A DNA stretch of 64,000 nucleotides from the NCBI GenBank assembly GCA_009746045.1, contig RPFO01000167.1, positions 62,001 to 126,000 of the forward strand, read 5' to 3'. Both the position numbers and the translations under genes were made by a program. Shown here piece by piece: positions 54,806 to 64,000 of the stretch (positions are counted from its first letter, which is position 1; the number at the start of each line of letters is the position of its first letter). The notes beneath the pieces were generated by a model, which saw only the letters and a program-made list of their open reading frames with translations, searched no databases and was not told where the DNA came from. The DNA comes from Mesostigma viride (Eukaryota; Streptophyta; Mesostigmatophyceae; Mesostigmatales; Mesostigmataceae).

Positions 54806-56981
54806 GTGTAGAGCAGAGGCGGCCCAGTGCATCGCAGATGCCAAGGCTTGCCAAGCTCGCAACCAGGGCAAGGACATGTGGTACCACCTCGACCGGCTCG
54901 GCGGCCGGCGGCCGGCGGCAGCTCACCCCTGTGGAGCACACGGGGGACGGCACGGCGCCGGTCAGCCTCGATCGACCGCGCCTGGTTGGCCCACAAAGTT
55001 TCCTTGACAGGTGGGGCCCGCGCCCCACCCCCGCCGCTTCACCCCGAGACGGCCGCCCGTCTCGGTGTTGCCGGACCCCCCCCACCGCCTGCGCCTCCCT
55101 CCTCGGCCGCGGACTACCAAGCCCCCGCCTTGCAGGAGGGCTGCCTTGCCACCGACGGCGTCGTTCACCCCTTCACTTTGAAGGAATTGGACGGCGACCT
55201 TGCTCGCCTGCGGTACGACGCGGCGGTCGGTGCCGACCACCTTTCGGCTGAGTTGCTGAAGACCCCTGACCTTGCGCGGTGAGGGAGCTTCTGCTGGCGT
55301 TCTGCAACGGTGTCCTGCTCGATCTCTGATGAGCCTCCGCCTGCTGAGTGGCAGACGGCTATCCGCGTCATGCTGTTCAAGAAGGGCTCTGCTGCTGACC
55401 CCGGTAACTATCGGGGTGTCTGCCTCCAGAGCGCCGCGCTGAAGGTCTTCATATGCGCATGATGCTGCACAGGCTCCGCGCCGCGCTGGACCCACACCTG
55501 GGTGAGTCTCAGATGCGGGGTTCCGTCGTGGTCGTAACACTGTCATGGCTGTGTTTGTCGCGCGCCGGTTGATGGAGGAGGTGCGTCGCCTTTGCCCTGA
55601 CAGTTTGCCGCTAGTCTTCATTTTTGTTGACTATATCAAGGCCTTTGACACAGTCCTCTGGGAGGCTCTTTGGGCCATCCTAGCTCTGGATCGGGTACCA
55701 CCATTCGTCGACTGTATGAGGGCTCACAGGCAGTAGTGCGGACTGCGGAAGGCACCACCCCCCCATTCCCCCTTCACCACGGGGTGTGGCAAGTTTGTGT
55801 CCTGTCCCCATATCTGTTCATTATTGTCGTGGATCATGTCATGCGCCGGGCACGTGCACGCTTTGCTCTTAAGGGTTTCGAGCCCACGGCTTGGACATCC
55901 TTAACGTGCGAGAACACGGCGGCGTTGACCCGGGCTACGTACCGCCTGGCCGACCTGATTTATGCGGATGACACCACCCTCATCGCGCGCCCTGAGCACA
56001 TTCAGACCTGGCTGGACTCTCTGGGCTTGGAGGCGAGGGCGGTGGGGTTGGAGATTAGTGTCAAAACTGAGGCGATGGTGATTGAGGCTTCCAGTCGCCC
56101 GCCGCTGCCGCGGCTGCTAGACGGGACGGACGGGTCCCGTTTCGTGATCGCTTCAAACTGCTGGGGAGCATGCTTCCTGACACCGCCGACGATGTGGACA
56201 CCCGCGCATCGGCCTGGCCTGGGCTAGTAGGCATCGTTCGCTCAAAACCTACTGGCACTCGAAGGCCCTCGGCGAGCACCGCAAGCGCATGCTCCTCAAG
56301 GTCCTGGTCCTCACGGTGCTCACGTATGGCGCCGAGGCATGGACGCTCACGGACACGCTGGCGGCCAAGCTGAACGGCACGGTAACCAGGATGCTCCATC
56401 AGGCCCTGAATGCTGGGTTTTCCGCGCATAGGTCTTTAGAATCTTTGTACCAGGGCATGCCTCGCATTTCGGACGAGATTAGACAGCGTAGGATAGCATT
56501 CAAAGGACATCTTCACTCGCACCAGCCAGGTAGACACCGACCTCGGTCTGGCCGGCCCCCATGCAGCGGCTTGGCCAGCCAGGGCGGCATATCCTGACCT
56601 GGCCTGGCCCCAAGGACATTCCTAAGAAGGTAGGCAAACATGTCATGACCTACCCGCAGCAGTTGCTGGCTGACCTAGTGGTCCCAGCTCAGTTTGAACA
56701 TCGCATTCACTCCCTAGCTCTCTTGCTTGGACTGCTATGCAGGACAAGAAGAGGTGGAAGACCATTGTACAGGCTCTTACGCCCGCCCCTGTGGGCAAGC
56801 CCCCTCCCCCCAAGCGGAAGGGGCGCTTTGCTGAGTAGAACAGTAGGGGTTTCTATATTAGATTAGATTAGATTAGAGTTAGATTAGTTCGGTGTCGCGG
56901 CTTTGCCCCCGGCCCTCCATCCATCCACGGGAATATGTGCTACATGATCTCCCAACGGAGTCATGTTATAATTTTTTTAAG
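54806..56981 (+). mobile_element. LINE family A relative, decayed copy on the plus strand
   Basis: Follows the same order as the copy at 25416-27870: QCIADAKACQARNQG, KEGL-type linker, RVMLFKKGSAADPGNYRGV, FVDYIKAFDTVLWEALWAIL, LSPYLFIIVVDHVMRRARAR, YADDTTLIARPEH, TYGAEAWTLTDTLAAKLNGT, GRHILTWPGPKDIPKKVGKH and finally a KPPPPKRKGRFAE-type end near 56838. At least six frame changes, so it is a pseudogene. The 3' UTR ends with gggaatatgtgctacatgat and an AT-rich tail (about 56980). Confidence 0.85.
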
Positions 56982-57002
56982 GTGCGACTAGATGACCTAG
57001 AC

Positions 57003-57138
57003 GGTGGGGCCGGAAACAGCTTGCTTGATCAGGGCGTGTGTTTCGAGCTAGCCTAACTGGCCGGGAGTGTCTAGTGGTGAGCACCATTGCTGCGACTGTC
57101 ACCAAGATGCTGCGCAAGGCCCTTAACACGTCGTACGT
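57003..57138 (+). mobile_element. LINE ORF2 fragment left of the TIR element
   Basis: In frame it reads ATVTKMLRKALNTSYV, like the ..NMLRSIF.. block of LINE B. The matching continuation NEDLYVR lies at 58870-58890, beyond the 1.7-kb TIR element, so the LINE was split by that insertion. Confidence 0.6.
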
Positions 57139-58849
57139 AACCCTACCTATTTTTAGGACTGAGTTGAACTCAGTCCTAATTTTAGGACTGAGTTTTTGGG
57201 TTTCGTAGAAAATTCGCCCCGGTCAGAGTGTTGGACAAAAAAATTCTCTCAAAATTTATTCAAATACTACGTGAAAAGACCTTTCTTGGACATATTTTTG
57301 GGATTTTTTTTGATTTTGTTTGGGCGGCTAAATGTGCGGTCAAAGTACAGGTGGTAAGGGTACATTTTCACGCGAAACGTGAGTTCCGGAAATGCACGAC
57401 CTAGCCATGGCGGCTTGCGCCCATGCATGCAGTTTACGTTTGCGGACGATTGAGCTGGTCAAACTCAGGAAGTAGATTTCTTATGTCTTAAAGATGACAC
57501 AGGCAAAATTTTAGCTCGCGGAGATGCGATTTACCAGGTGTCGGCACTGCTCTTGGTGGAAAAAACTGCGATCAGGCAGGCTGACGGAATTGATGACTAA
57601 AACTGCTTTCCGGCGCAGGTCGAAGGGTTTATATGCTTCTTTCTACTAATTATCATGCATTTTCGTAGAATAAAGTCAGTGGCAGTAAAGATTTGATGAT
57701 TTCAAGCACTCTGTCACGTCATGCTTTGTGTGCCGGCAAGTGTCACTTTTGCGGGCACCGCCTGGGCCAAGGTAACGCCATCCGTGAACGGTAAAGCTGA
57801 AATATCGTTGCCTCATCGTTTTTTGATGTTCTTGAATGAGTTTAAGCTTGCGAGGCGTTGTCAGTTTCGAGTCTTGATGCGCTTTCTTGACCGTTGCCTG
57901 CCCCTCTCTAAAACCCCCTTTTTTGATGATGTTACCAGGCATTTGCCTTACCCTAGTGTAATTGTGCAGGTTTTTAGGCGCTTAATGGGTTTAAATACCT
58001 TCATAGATGTTAGTTCTTCTTTTGCTACGTTCATACTGCATGATTGTGTGGCCATGGGCTGCATCAAGCGTGCTTTCGAGCTTACACTTGTGAGTGAAAA
58101 GTCTTGGTGATAAACCACTGTCATAATGTGCCAGCAAGTATGTTGGCCATGTCATGGCAAAGCAAAACAGCTTTAGCCATGTCTATTCTTGTTAGAAACA
58201 ATTGAAATATGCTTAACCTACCCATCATATTGGTGGTTAAGACTTATAATACAACCCTTTGTAGGTAGGTATCCATACCCATTCCCTACGTGCGTGCATA
58301 GGCTCTCACACATACTAAGGTATCATATAACTGCAATATGATGATGCAAGCATGTTGTCCTATTATGCTAGAAGGGAAATGAGTTGATTGGCATGGTTGG
58401 TTGCCACGGTGGTGTGTAGTATGACCGCACTTACATGCTAGCATTTTGCTAGCAAGGCCCAGTCCTATTATAGGACTGGCAGTATTTTGTGTGTTTCAGG
58501 CAGTGCCTGTGGCCAAATTGAGTCCAGTTTTTTTCTACAGGTCAAGAACTATATTTTTTACATGCCTATATTTTTTCAACATGCATATGGAATTTATTCA
58601 ATTTTTCCCAATCGTGCTTCCACACAAAAATGCAAAATCGCGAGTAAGGGTCCACACCCCAGTAAAATTATACATGATTTGGCCAATGTATGATTTTTTA
58701 TGCATATGCCCAAGCATTAGCATGATATTGAGTGCTATAATGCATATCAAACATATGGGGTACCCCCCTACCCTTACCGCTACATGATCTCAAAGTTGGC
58801 ATACTCAGTCCTATTTTTAGGACTGAGTTTGCACGTACGACGTGTTAAG
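57122..58849. mobile_element. unknown 1.7-kb TIR element with subterminal hairpins
   Basis: Perfect 17-bp inverted ends cttaacacgtcgtacgt (57122-57138) and its complement (58833-58849). Just inside both ends are hairpins built on taggactgagt/actcagtccta (57153-57195 and 58803-58828), and a third shorter one lies at about 58460. Base composition is AT-richer than the flanks. It interrupts a LINE ORF2. No target-site duplication is obvious. Confidence 0.55.
57721..58110 (+). CDS. 129-codon ORF of unknown function inside the TIR element
   Basis: Starts ATG at 57721, ends TGA at 58108-58110. The protein is hydrophobic in parts and basic (LPHRFLMFLNEFKLARRCQF, RFLDRCLPLSKTPFFDD, FRRLMGLNTFIDVSSSF). 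I do not recognise a family. It is the only sizeable ORF in the element, and codon use is AT-richer than the host genes. It may be a truncated piece of a transposon protein or a chance ORF. Confidence 0.3.
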   Translation: MLCVPASVTFAGTAWAKVTPSVNGKAEISLPHRFLMFLNEFKLARRCQFRVLMRFLDRCLPLSKTPFFDDVTRHLPYPSVIVQVFRRLMGLNTFIDVSSSFATFILHDCVAMGCIKRAFELTLVSEKSW

Positions 58850-59147
58850 ATCCCCTTTTGCTTGCACATTAGTAATGAGGATTTGTACGTACGCTGATTT
58901 GCCCTATGTTTCCCACATTCTTCATGATGTTGAGCCGGCACAGGCGCCTGGGCTTAGCACCCGACACATCACCCCGCCTAGCTGGCACCTTGGAAGCCCG
59001 CCCAGCCTGGACATTATGTCCTCATGCATGGCGTGCCCCCCCCCATGTGCACACACATGGCATGTTCCCCTCCCACTGAGGACTTATGCTCACGTGACGC
59101 AGTCACGCACGTGTCTATTATAATTAAGTAAGTAAGTAAGTAAGTAA
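58850..59147 (+). mobile_element. LINE fragments with (TAAG)n tail
   Basis: Starts with SNEDLYVR-type LINE coding, then sequence shared with the 3' region at 62885-62960 (cccctcccactgaggactta, cacgtgacgcagtcac) and ends with (aagt)n at 59126-59150. Confidence 0.6.
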
Positions 59148-59475
59148 GTAATGGCGTGCCCCAGGCCGCGCGCGGCAGGGCCGCCACCCGGTGGACTTTC
59201 CGTCGGATAGACTAGGCATGGACATGTGCTACCCTAGACGAGACGGGCTCACACCCGGGCAGCCTCCTGGTTTGTCTGTAATCTGTCCAGAGGCAGATGG
59301 TTCGCAAGGATAGATGGCAAGTAACTAGTGATGAAGGAGACCATGCACCCCCAAATCTGTGGGCCGGCTACGCGTGTGACGTACTGCGTTTGGCTTTCAT
59401 CAGTAGCGATTCGGGCCGTGGTGCCCACAACCCTGTAACTAGGAACTAGATTAATTCATTAATTAATTAATTAAT
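59148..59475 (+). mobile_element. LINE family C, 3' fragment
   Basis: Parallels 62590-62880: ggccgcgcgcggcagggccg, the gatgaaggagacca block and ggtgcccacaaccc. Ends in an attaattaattaa tail (about 59457-59475). Frames are broken. Confidence 0.7.
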
Positions 59476-59796
59476 AGACACGTGACTGCGTCGATCACGT
59501 GAGCATAAGTCCCCAGTGGGAGGGGAACGTGGGATTAAAATTAATTAAATTATAACATGACTCTGTTGGGAGATCCGATGTAGCACATATTCCCGTGGAT
59601 GGATGGAGGGGGGACAAAGCCGCGAAACCGAACTAATCTAACTCTAAGCTAATCTAATCTAGAAAACCCTACCTATTCTACTCAGCAAAGCGCCCCTTCC
59701 GCTTGGGGGGAGGGGGCTTGCCCACAGGGGTGGACAATGGTCTTCCACCTCTTCTTGTCCTGCATAGCAGTCCAAGCAAGAGAGAGGGAGTGAATT

Positions 59797-60793
59797 GAAT
59801 TGAATTGAATTGAATTGTAACATAACTCCGTTGGCGGAGTATATGTAGCACATAGCCCTTGAGAGGGGGCATATGGCCTATCATACATCCTAAGCTACTT
59901 CCTGCAAGGGTGGGGATGTAAAGGACCCTTGCTCTAGGTGCACCAGGGCACGTGCATCCCCATGATCTTCAAGCTATGCCCAGCGAAGGGGGAGCCTGCC
60001 ATGGGGGGGAAGATCAGCATAGCTATACAAAAAGCTAGGGCATGGCGGCTCAGCAGAGAGTTACTCCCTGCATGGGCACAACATAACTAAATAAAGCTAG
60101 GCATCATCTGGAGTGTGGCTCATCATAGGCACACATGTACATGATTAAATAAAGCGCGTGGCTTAGCTGGGATAGGGCCTCTAGGAGGCGTAGATGTACA
60201 TGGCCACGGTCTATCTATTCTACACTACTACTGCTGTATTCCCCTAAGCTGGGGCGCCTGGAGTCGCTGGGGCCGCGGGGGTCGCCTGCCAGGGCTTGTG
60301 GCCGACGTAGATGGCCGCCCCCTTCCAGTACACCGGCTGCCCCGCCTTGGTCTGCCGGAGCTGGAGGTAGGTCGGCCATAGCTCCCGTCGCCGTTGTTGC
60401 TGCGCCAGGGTCAGGTCGTCATCAAGGGTGAAGAGAGTCTTCTCGAGCCGCTTGCGGCGTCTGAGAAAAGAAATCTTGTCCGCCGGGGTCTTAAAGGTGA
60501 GAAGGAGCGGGGGCGGCCCTGCCTTACCCCGCGCGCGGGGAAGGCGGTGGGCGGCCAGCTCGATCTCACCAGTAAGGCCCATGCGATCAAGGATTTCTCT
60601 CTCAAAAGCACGCGCAAGCTTCTCGGAATTCTCACCTTCCTCCATCTTGAGATTCTTGACAATGACGTTAAGGCTGCGCTTGGCGAGCTCGGCCTCCTCG
60701 CGGAGGTCAAGCGTCTGCCGCTGGAGCTGTGCTGCGACGGCGGAGGTGGTGGAGGTGGTGTGCTGCTTAAGCATGTCCGCCCAGGTCGTGATG
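59797..60793 (-). mobile_element. ORF1-only LINE insertion with 12-bp target-site duplication
   Basis: A 1.0-kb insertion on the minus strand, flanked by gagggagtgaat at 59785-59796 and 60795-60806 (as far as both flanks match), splitting a LINE copy. From its 5' end: open reading frame (below), about 450 bp of 3' UTR, and a 3' end ttatgttacaattcaattc with an (AATTC)n tail. It has no reverse transcriptase. The frame stays open to the 5' junction (ITTWAD before the ATG), so it is probably 5' truncated inside ORF1. Confidence 0.75.
60244..60774 (-). CDS. LINE ORF1-type RNA-binding protein (L1 ORF1p-like)
   Basis: 176 codons, intact. N-terminal third is a likely coiled coil (SAVAAQLQRQTLDLREEAEL). 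The middle is RRM-like: LNVIVKNLKMEEGENSEKL, EREILDRMGL, ELAAHRLPRARG, PPLLLTFKTPADKISFLRRR. The last third resembles the C-terminal domain of L1 ORF1p: DDDLTLAQQQRRRELWPTYL and a short strand pair VYWKGAAIYVG. This layout (coiled coil, RRM, CTD) is that of L1-type ORF1 chaperones. An alternative is a non-LTR gag of another clade. No ORF2 is attached. Confidence 0.7.
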   Translation of the reverse strand: MLKQHTTSTTSAVAAQLQRQTLDLREEAELAKRSLNVIVKNLKMEEGENSEKLARAFEREILDRMGLTGEIELAAHRLPRARGKAGPPPLLLTFKTPADKISFLRRRKRLEKTLFTLDDDLTLAQQQRRRELWPTYLQLRQTKAGQPVYWKGAAIYVGHKPWQATPAAPATPGAPA

Positions 60794-61035
60794 GGAGGGA
60801 GTGAATGCGATGTTCAAAATGCGCCGGGACCACTAGGTCAGCCATCAACTGCTGTGGGTAGGTCATGACATGTTTGCCTACCTTCTTAGGAATGTCCTGG
60901 GGGCCAGGCCAGGTCAGGATATGCCGTCGATCCTGGCTGGCCAAGCCGCGCTGGGGGCCGGCCAGACCGAGGGCGGTGTCTACCTGCATGGCTGGTGCGA
61001 GCAAGATGTCCTACGAATGGTGGGATGGAATGGAT

Positions 61036-61799
61036 TAATTAATTAATTAATAATTAGACTCGTGCTCCCATTGGGGAGTCACGGAGCATTAACCCCGATG
61101 GATGGATGGATGGGTGCAAACAGTCCTACCGGTCTAATCTGTCTACAACAGCTATCTACAAACATCTATCAACAACAACTCTACCTAGGGGACCTGTCTG
61201 GCGTGCTTCCCGTATTTTCTGATTTGGCACGCCGCAAAGGTGAAAACCGGCCATTTGCGTTCAGTGCCGGTCCGCGGAAAACGCGATCTGCAAATGAATC
61301 CAGGCCGGAATCGAACTGGGGACCTCTCGCACCAATTTTTGCTGACTATAGGACGGACGTCTCCGGATTCTAAGGCATCGCCAACTGACACCTACAGTCA
61401 TCCGCAAAAGCTCTCCTTTCCGGGGAGTGATGCAAGCCTGTCGGATTTGGTACTAGATAAATCATCCGAGATCTGTGTGTGTAGCATTCCCGTATGTTTG
61501 CACACGCGGACGCTTCCCCACGGGGGCCGGGGGGCTCGTTATCCTCTATGACCTGGGCCCACTTGGCCTTGTCCATCATCTTTTTCCAAATCACGGAGAG
61601 GCCTAGCCCCCCCATGTCCTCGACTAGCTGTTCTTTGAAGGTGCGGGCCTTGCGGCGTCTAGCATCACGGGGCCCGGCCCACGTCGATCAGGAGGTGCCA
61701 GCCAGGCTGAGCTGGGCGCAGTCCCGCGGGGGGGCCACGTGAGGTGTCTACCTGGTTGGTGCGAGCTAGGTGCCCTACTAGCTGCAGGCGCCGCTGATT
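61036..61799 (-). mobile_element. LINE family B, 3' fragment (copy 4), with a SINE inside
   Basis: Minus strand, tail attaattaattaataatta (about 61036), end block gtcacggagcattaacccc, then the ORF2 C-terminus IWKKMMDKAKWAQVIEDNEP and RRLQLVGHLARTNQVDT. Interrupted at 61216-61486 by a SINE-like insertion. Confidence 0.8.
61216..61486 (-). mobile_element. tRNA-like SINE candidate with 9-bp target-site duplication
   Basis: A 271-bp insertion in LINE B, flanked by ttcccgtat (61207-61215 and 61487-61495). On the minus strand it has an A-box-like CAGTTGGCGATGC, an anticodon-arm-like stretch CCTTAGAATCCGGAGAC, and a B box AGTTCGATTCC. The T-stem does not pair, so it is not a working tRNA. A second diverged copy of the core is at 8590-8690. 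Confidence 0.6.
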
Positions 61800-61802
61800 A
61801 AT

Positions 61803-62345
61803 GGTAAGTAAGTAAGTAAGTAAGTACTTGCGTGTCATGCGCAAAGGCATGCCACGGAGTACTATGCTAATCTCATTAGAAAAATAATTACACAAAAGTT
61901 TAAACAAATATCGTCTGCATCATCCCCCAACCGTTAAGCACTAGATGGGGATGTAATCCTCATCCGAGCTGTCCTCTACTGTAATGGCAGTCGACGAGGC
62001 GGTAGTGTAGCGGCTATCCTCAGGACCAATAACCTCCACCTGCGGACTTCTACCCTGGCTAGCAACGGGCCGCGGGGCCCGTGGGGAGAAAACAGGAGCA
62101 TACCCCTCGGGAAGGTGCTTATCGCAGATGGCAGCCCATTTCTCCTTGTCAATCATGCGGGCGCGGAGTACGGATGGTCCCAGAAGCCCTGCATCTTCAA
62201 GCAGTTGTGTCACATAGGTCCGGGTCGCGCCGCGCCGGTGCCCGGCGCGCGCAAGTTTGCCAGTGGGTTGCGATGGGACAAGGGGACCCTGCCATAGGAG
62301 GAGGTGTCTACCTGGTTGGCCCGTCTTAAGCCCCATGATTAATGG
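61803..62345 (-). mobile_element. LINE family D, 3' fragment
   Basis: Minus strand. Coding end: GQPGRHLLLWQGPLVPS, TYVTQLLEDAGLLGPS, MIDKEKWAAICDKHLPEG, then a Ser/Asp-rich end [12 protein letters not shown] and stop near 61941. The 3' tail is (TAAG)n at 61803-61827. Broken and 5' truncated. Confidence 0.8.
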
Positions 62346-62374
62346 TGCTGGTGATATATGGAATGCATTAATTA

Positions 62375-62459
62375 ATTAATTAGGAACATAACTCCGTTGG
62401 GAGTATATGTAGCACATAGCCCAGAGGAGGGGCATTAATTAATTAGAAACATAACTCCG
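62375..62459. mobile_element. two LINE 3'-end stubs
   Basis: Two successive copies of an attaatta tail plus aacataactccgttgggagt. They look like extremely short, 5'-truncated insertions, one after the other. Confidence 0.55.
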
Positions 62460-63008
62460 TTGGGAGTATCTGTAGCACATATCCCTGAGCTGGGCCTAGC
62501 CGGGCACCTGGCCCGCACAGATCAGGTAGATACCTCAGATAGACTAGCTGGCACCAAGACCGCCCAGCCTGGGCGATATGTCCTCACCTGGCGTGCCCCC
62601 GGCCGCGCGCGGCAGGGCCGCCACCCGTGGACTTTTCGTGATAGACTCGGCATGGACATCATTGTGCTACACTAGACGTGACGGGCTCACCCCCGGGCAG
62701 CCTCCTGGTTTGTCTGTAATATGGAGGCAGATGGTGCGCAAGGATAGATGGCAAGTAGTGATGAAGGAGACCACCCCCAAGCCTGTGGGGGCTCCGCGTG
62801 TGACCAAGTATGGCATTCATAGCGATTCGGGCCGCGGTGCCCACAGTCCCCACACCCCGGTAACTAGGACCTAGATAGCTTATACCATCCATTCCATCCC
62901 ATGCTCCCCTCCCACTGAGGACTTATGCTCACGTGACGCAGTCACTTGTCTATGATTGATTAATTAATTAATTAATTAATTAATTAATTAATTAATTAAT
63001 TAATTAAT
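62460..63008 (+). mobile_element. LINE family C, 3' fragment with (ATTA)n tail
   Basis: Plus strand. LGLAGHLARTDQVDTSDRLA, QPGRYVLTWRAPGRAR, then frame breaks, gatgaaggagaccaccccca, and the 3' UTR cccctcccactgaggactta. Ends in a long attaattaatta tail (62957-63008). Confidence 0.75.
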
Positions 63009-63366
63009 ATCCCTGAGAAGGGGCATGCATATGGCTTTTAATACATTCTGGGCTACTTCATGCAAGGATGGGAATGTAAGCTACCCTTGCTCGAGGTGCA
63101 CCAAGGCACCTGCTTTATTTTACTATGCAGTGCCCATGCAGGGAGTCACTCTCTGCTGAGAAGCCATGCCCTAGCTCTTGTATAGCCATGATGATCTTCC
63201 CCCACATGACATGCTCCCCCTTAGCTGGGCATAGCGTGATAGATCATGAGGGTGCAGGTGCCCTGGTGCACCTACAGCAAGGGTAGCTTACATTCCCACC
63301 CTTGCATGAAGTAGCCTAGAATGTAGCCATATGCCCCTTCAGAATATGCCCCTTCTCAGGGATATT
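63009..63366. repeat. inverted repeat of an ORF1-element 3' end
   Basis: 63009-63112 and 63250-63366 are inverted copies of one segment (atatccctgagaaggggcat, gctacttcatgcaaggatgg). Between them, 63117-63250 matches the 3' UTR of the element at 59797-60793 in plus orientation. Confidence 0.75.
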
Positions 63367-63640
63367 AAAATTAAATTAAATTAAATTAAATTAAATTATA
63401 ACATGCCTCCGTGGGGAGGTCATGTAGCACATATTCCATGATGGATGGGGTGGAGGAAGCCGCGTGATCGAACTATACTAACTCTAAGCTATCTAGAAAA
63501 TCCTAACTACACTACTCATCAAAACGCCTCCTCCGCTTGGGGGGAGGTGGCTTGCCCACAGGGTCGGGCGTGTGCGCCTTGACAATCTTCTTCCACCGCG
63601 TCTTGTCCTGCATGACAGTCCAAAGACGGCCGAGAGAGAG
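63362..63640 (-). mobile_element. LINE family A, short 3' copy
   Basis: Tail (attaa)n then ttataacatgcctccgtggg, the same 3' UTR and ORF2 end as at 25430-25690 (KKIVKAHTPDPVGKPPPP). Truncated at about 280 bp. Confidence 0.85.
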
Positions 63641-64000
63641 TGGATTAAATTAAATTAAATTAAATTATAACATGCCTCCGTGGGGGGGTCATGTAGCACA
63701 TATTCCATATGATGGATGGGGTGGAGGAAGCCGCGTGATCGAACTATCCTAACTCTATCTAGAAAAGCCTAACTACACTACTCATCAAAACGCCTCCTCC
63801 GCTTGGGGGGAGGTGGCTTGCCCACAGGGTCGGGCGTGTGCGCCTTGACAATCTTCTTCCACCGCGTCTTGTCCTGCATGGCAGTCCAAAGACGGGAGAG
63901 AGAGTGGATGCGGTGCTCAAACTGGGCTGGGACCACTAGGTCGTCCAGCAACATCTGAACGTAGTTGGTGACAGGTTTCCCTATACCCTTTTGGGAATGT
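63641..64000 (-). mobile_element. LINE family A, second 3' copy running off the window
   Basis: Again (attaa)n, ttataacatgcctccgtggg and the ORF2 end through VVPAQFEHRIHS and KRVGK. Very close to 25430-25760. It continues beyond position 64000, so its 5' limit is unknown. Confidence 0.85.

Larger units (their letters stand above)
59531..61020 (-). mobile_element. LINE family A relative, 3' fragment split by an insertion
   Basis: Minus strand, in two pieces: 60794-61020 (VDTALGLAGPQRGL, TWPGPQDIPKKVGKHVM, VVPAHFEHRIHSL) and 59531-59796 (TAMQDKKRWKTIV, GKPPPPKRKGRFAE). The two join exactly at the HRIHSLA sequence seen uninterrupted at 56695-56740. Its 3' tail is aattaattaaattata. Confidence 0.8.

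Noticed and set aside
61290-61375. Functional tRNA gene
   Set aside because: A B box is present, but the T-stem does not pair and the spacing is wrong; it is better explained as part of a SINE insertion.

Overview
The window is nuclear DNA of an intron-rich, GC-rich eukaryote, most plausibly a unicellular green alga or a related alga. The support is 22 short NOMO exons with GTGGGT/GTGAGC-type donors, candidate TGTAA polyadenylation signals, two conserved eukaryotic genes dense in introns, and many LINE remnants. The exact lineage cannot be fixed from the sequence alone.

Three genes can be assembled by hand. (1) Positions 100-20787 on the minus strand carry a NOMO (nodal modulator) homologue: 22 exons and about 1,163 residues from the signal peptide to the window edge, with the C-terminus beyond position 1. 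(2) Positions 21637-22391 on the plus strand carry a two-exon BTB/T1 (KCTD-like) protein of 197 residues, divergent from NOMO. (3) Positions 30033-54006 on the plus strand carry UFD1, the Cdc48/p97 adaptor, as nine exons encoding about 339 residues. UFD1 has a 13.7-kb intron and a 5.7-kb intron. Every exon chain keeps reading frame across all junctions and aligns colinearly with what is known of the families.

Introns hold most of the sequence, and they are filled with tandem repeats. NOMO introns contain a 37/29-bp minisatellite, a 12-bp repeat, a 30-bp repeat, (GGCT)n, (TGGG)n, (ATG)n and a G-rich tract. UFD1 intron 3 holds a 12.4-kb array of 620 units of 20 bp in unbroken register. UFD1 intron 5 holds a 23-bp array, kilobases of CT/CCCT, and an assembly gap with duplicated flanks.

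The intergenic stretches (22.9-28.3 kb and 54.5-64 kb) are nested transposable elements. They include several LINE families told apart by their 3' tails, a LINE insertion with an 11-bp target-site duplication inside a TIR element with a TA target, an ORF1-only LINE insertion with a 12-bp target-site duplication, a tRNA-like SINE candidate with a 9-bp target-site duplication, and a 1.7-kb TIR element carrying an unknown ORF.

The most unusual signal is recurrent. Exon edges of both large genes, especially the last 15-30 exon bases plus the 5' splice site, are duplicated once to several times in the adjoining intron, giving decoy donor sites at about ten exon ends. Most long open frames in the window are repeat artefacts and are not annotated as genes.
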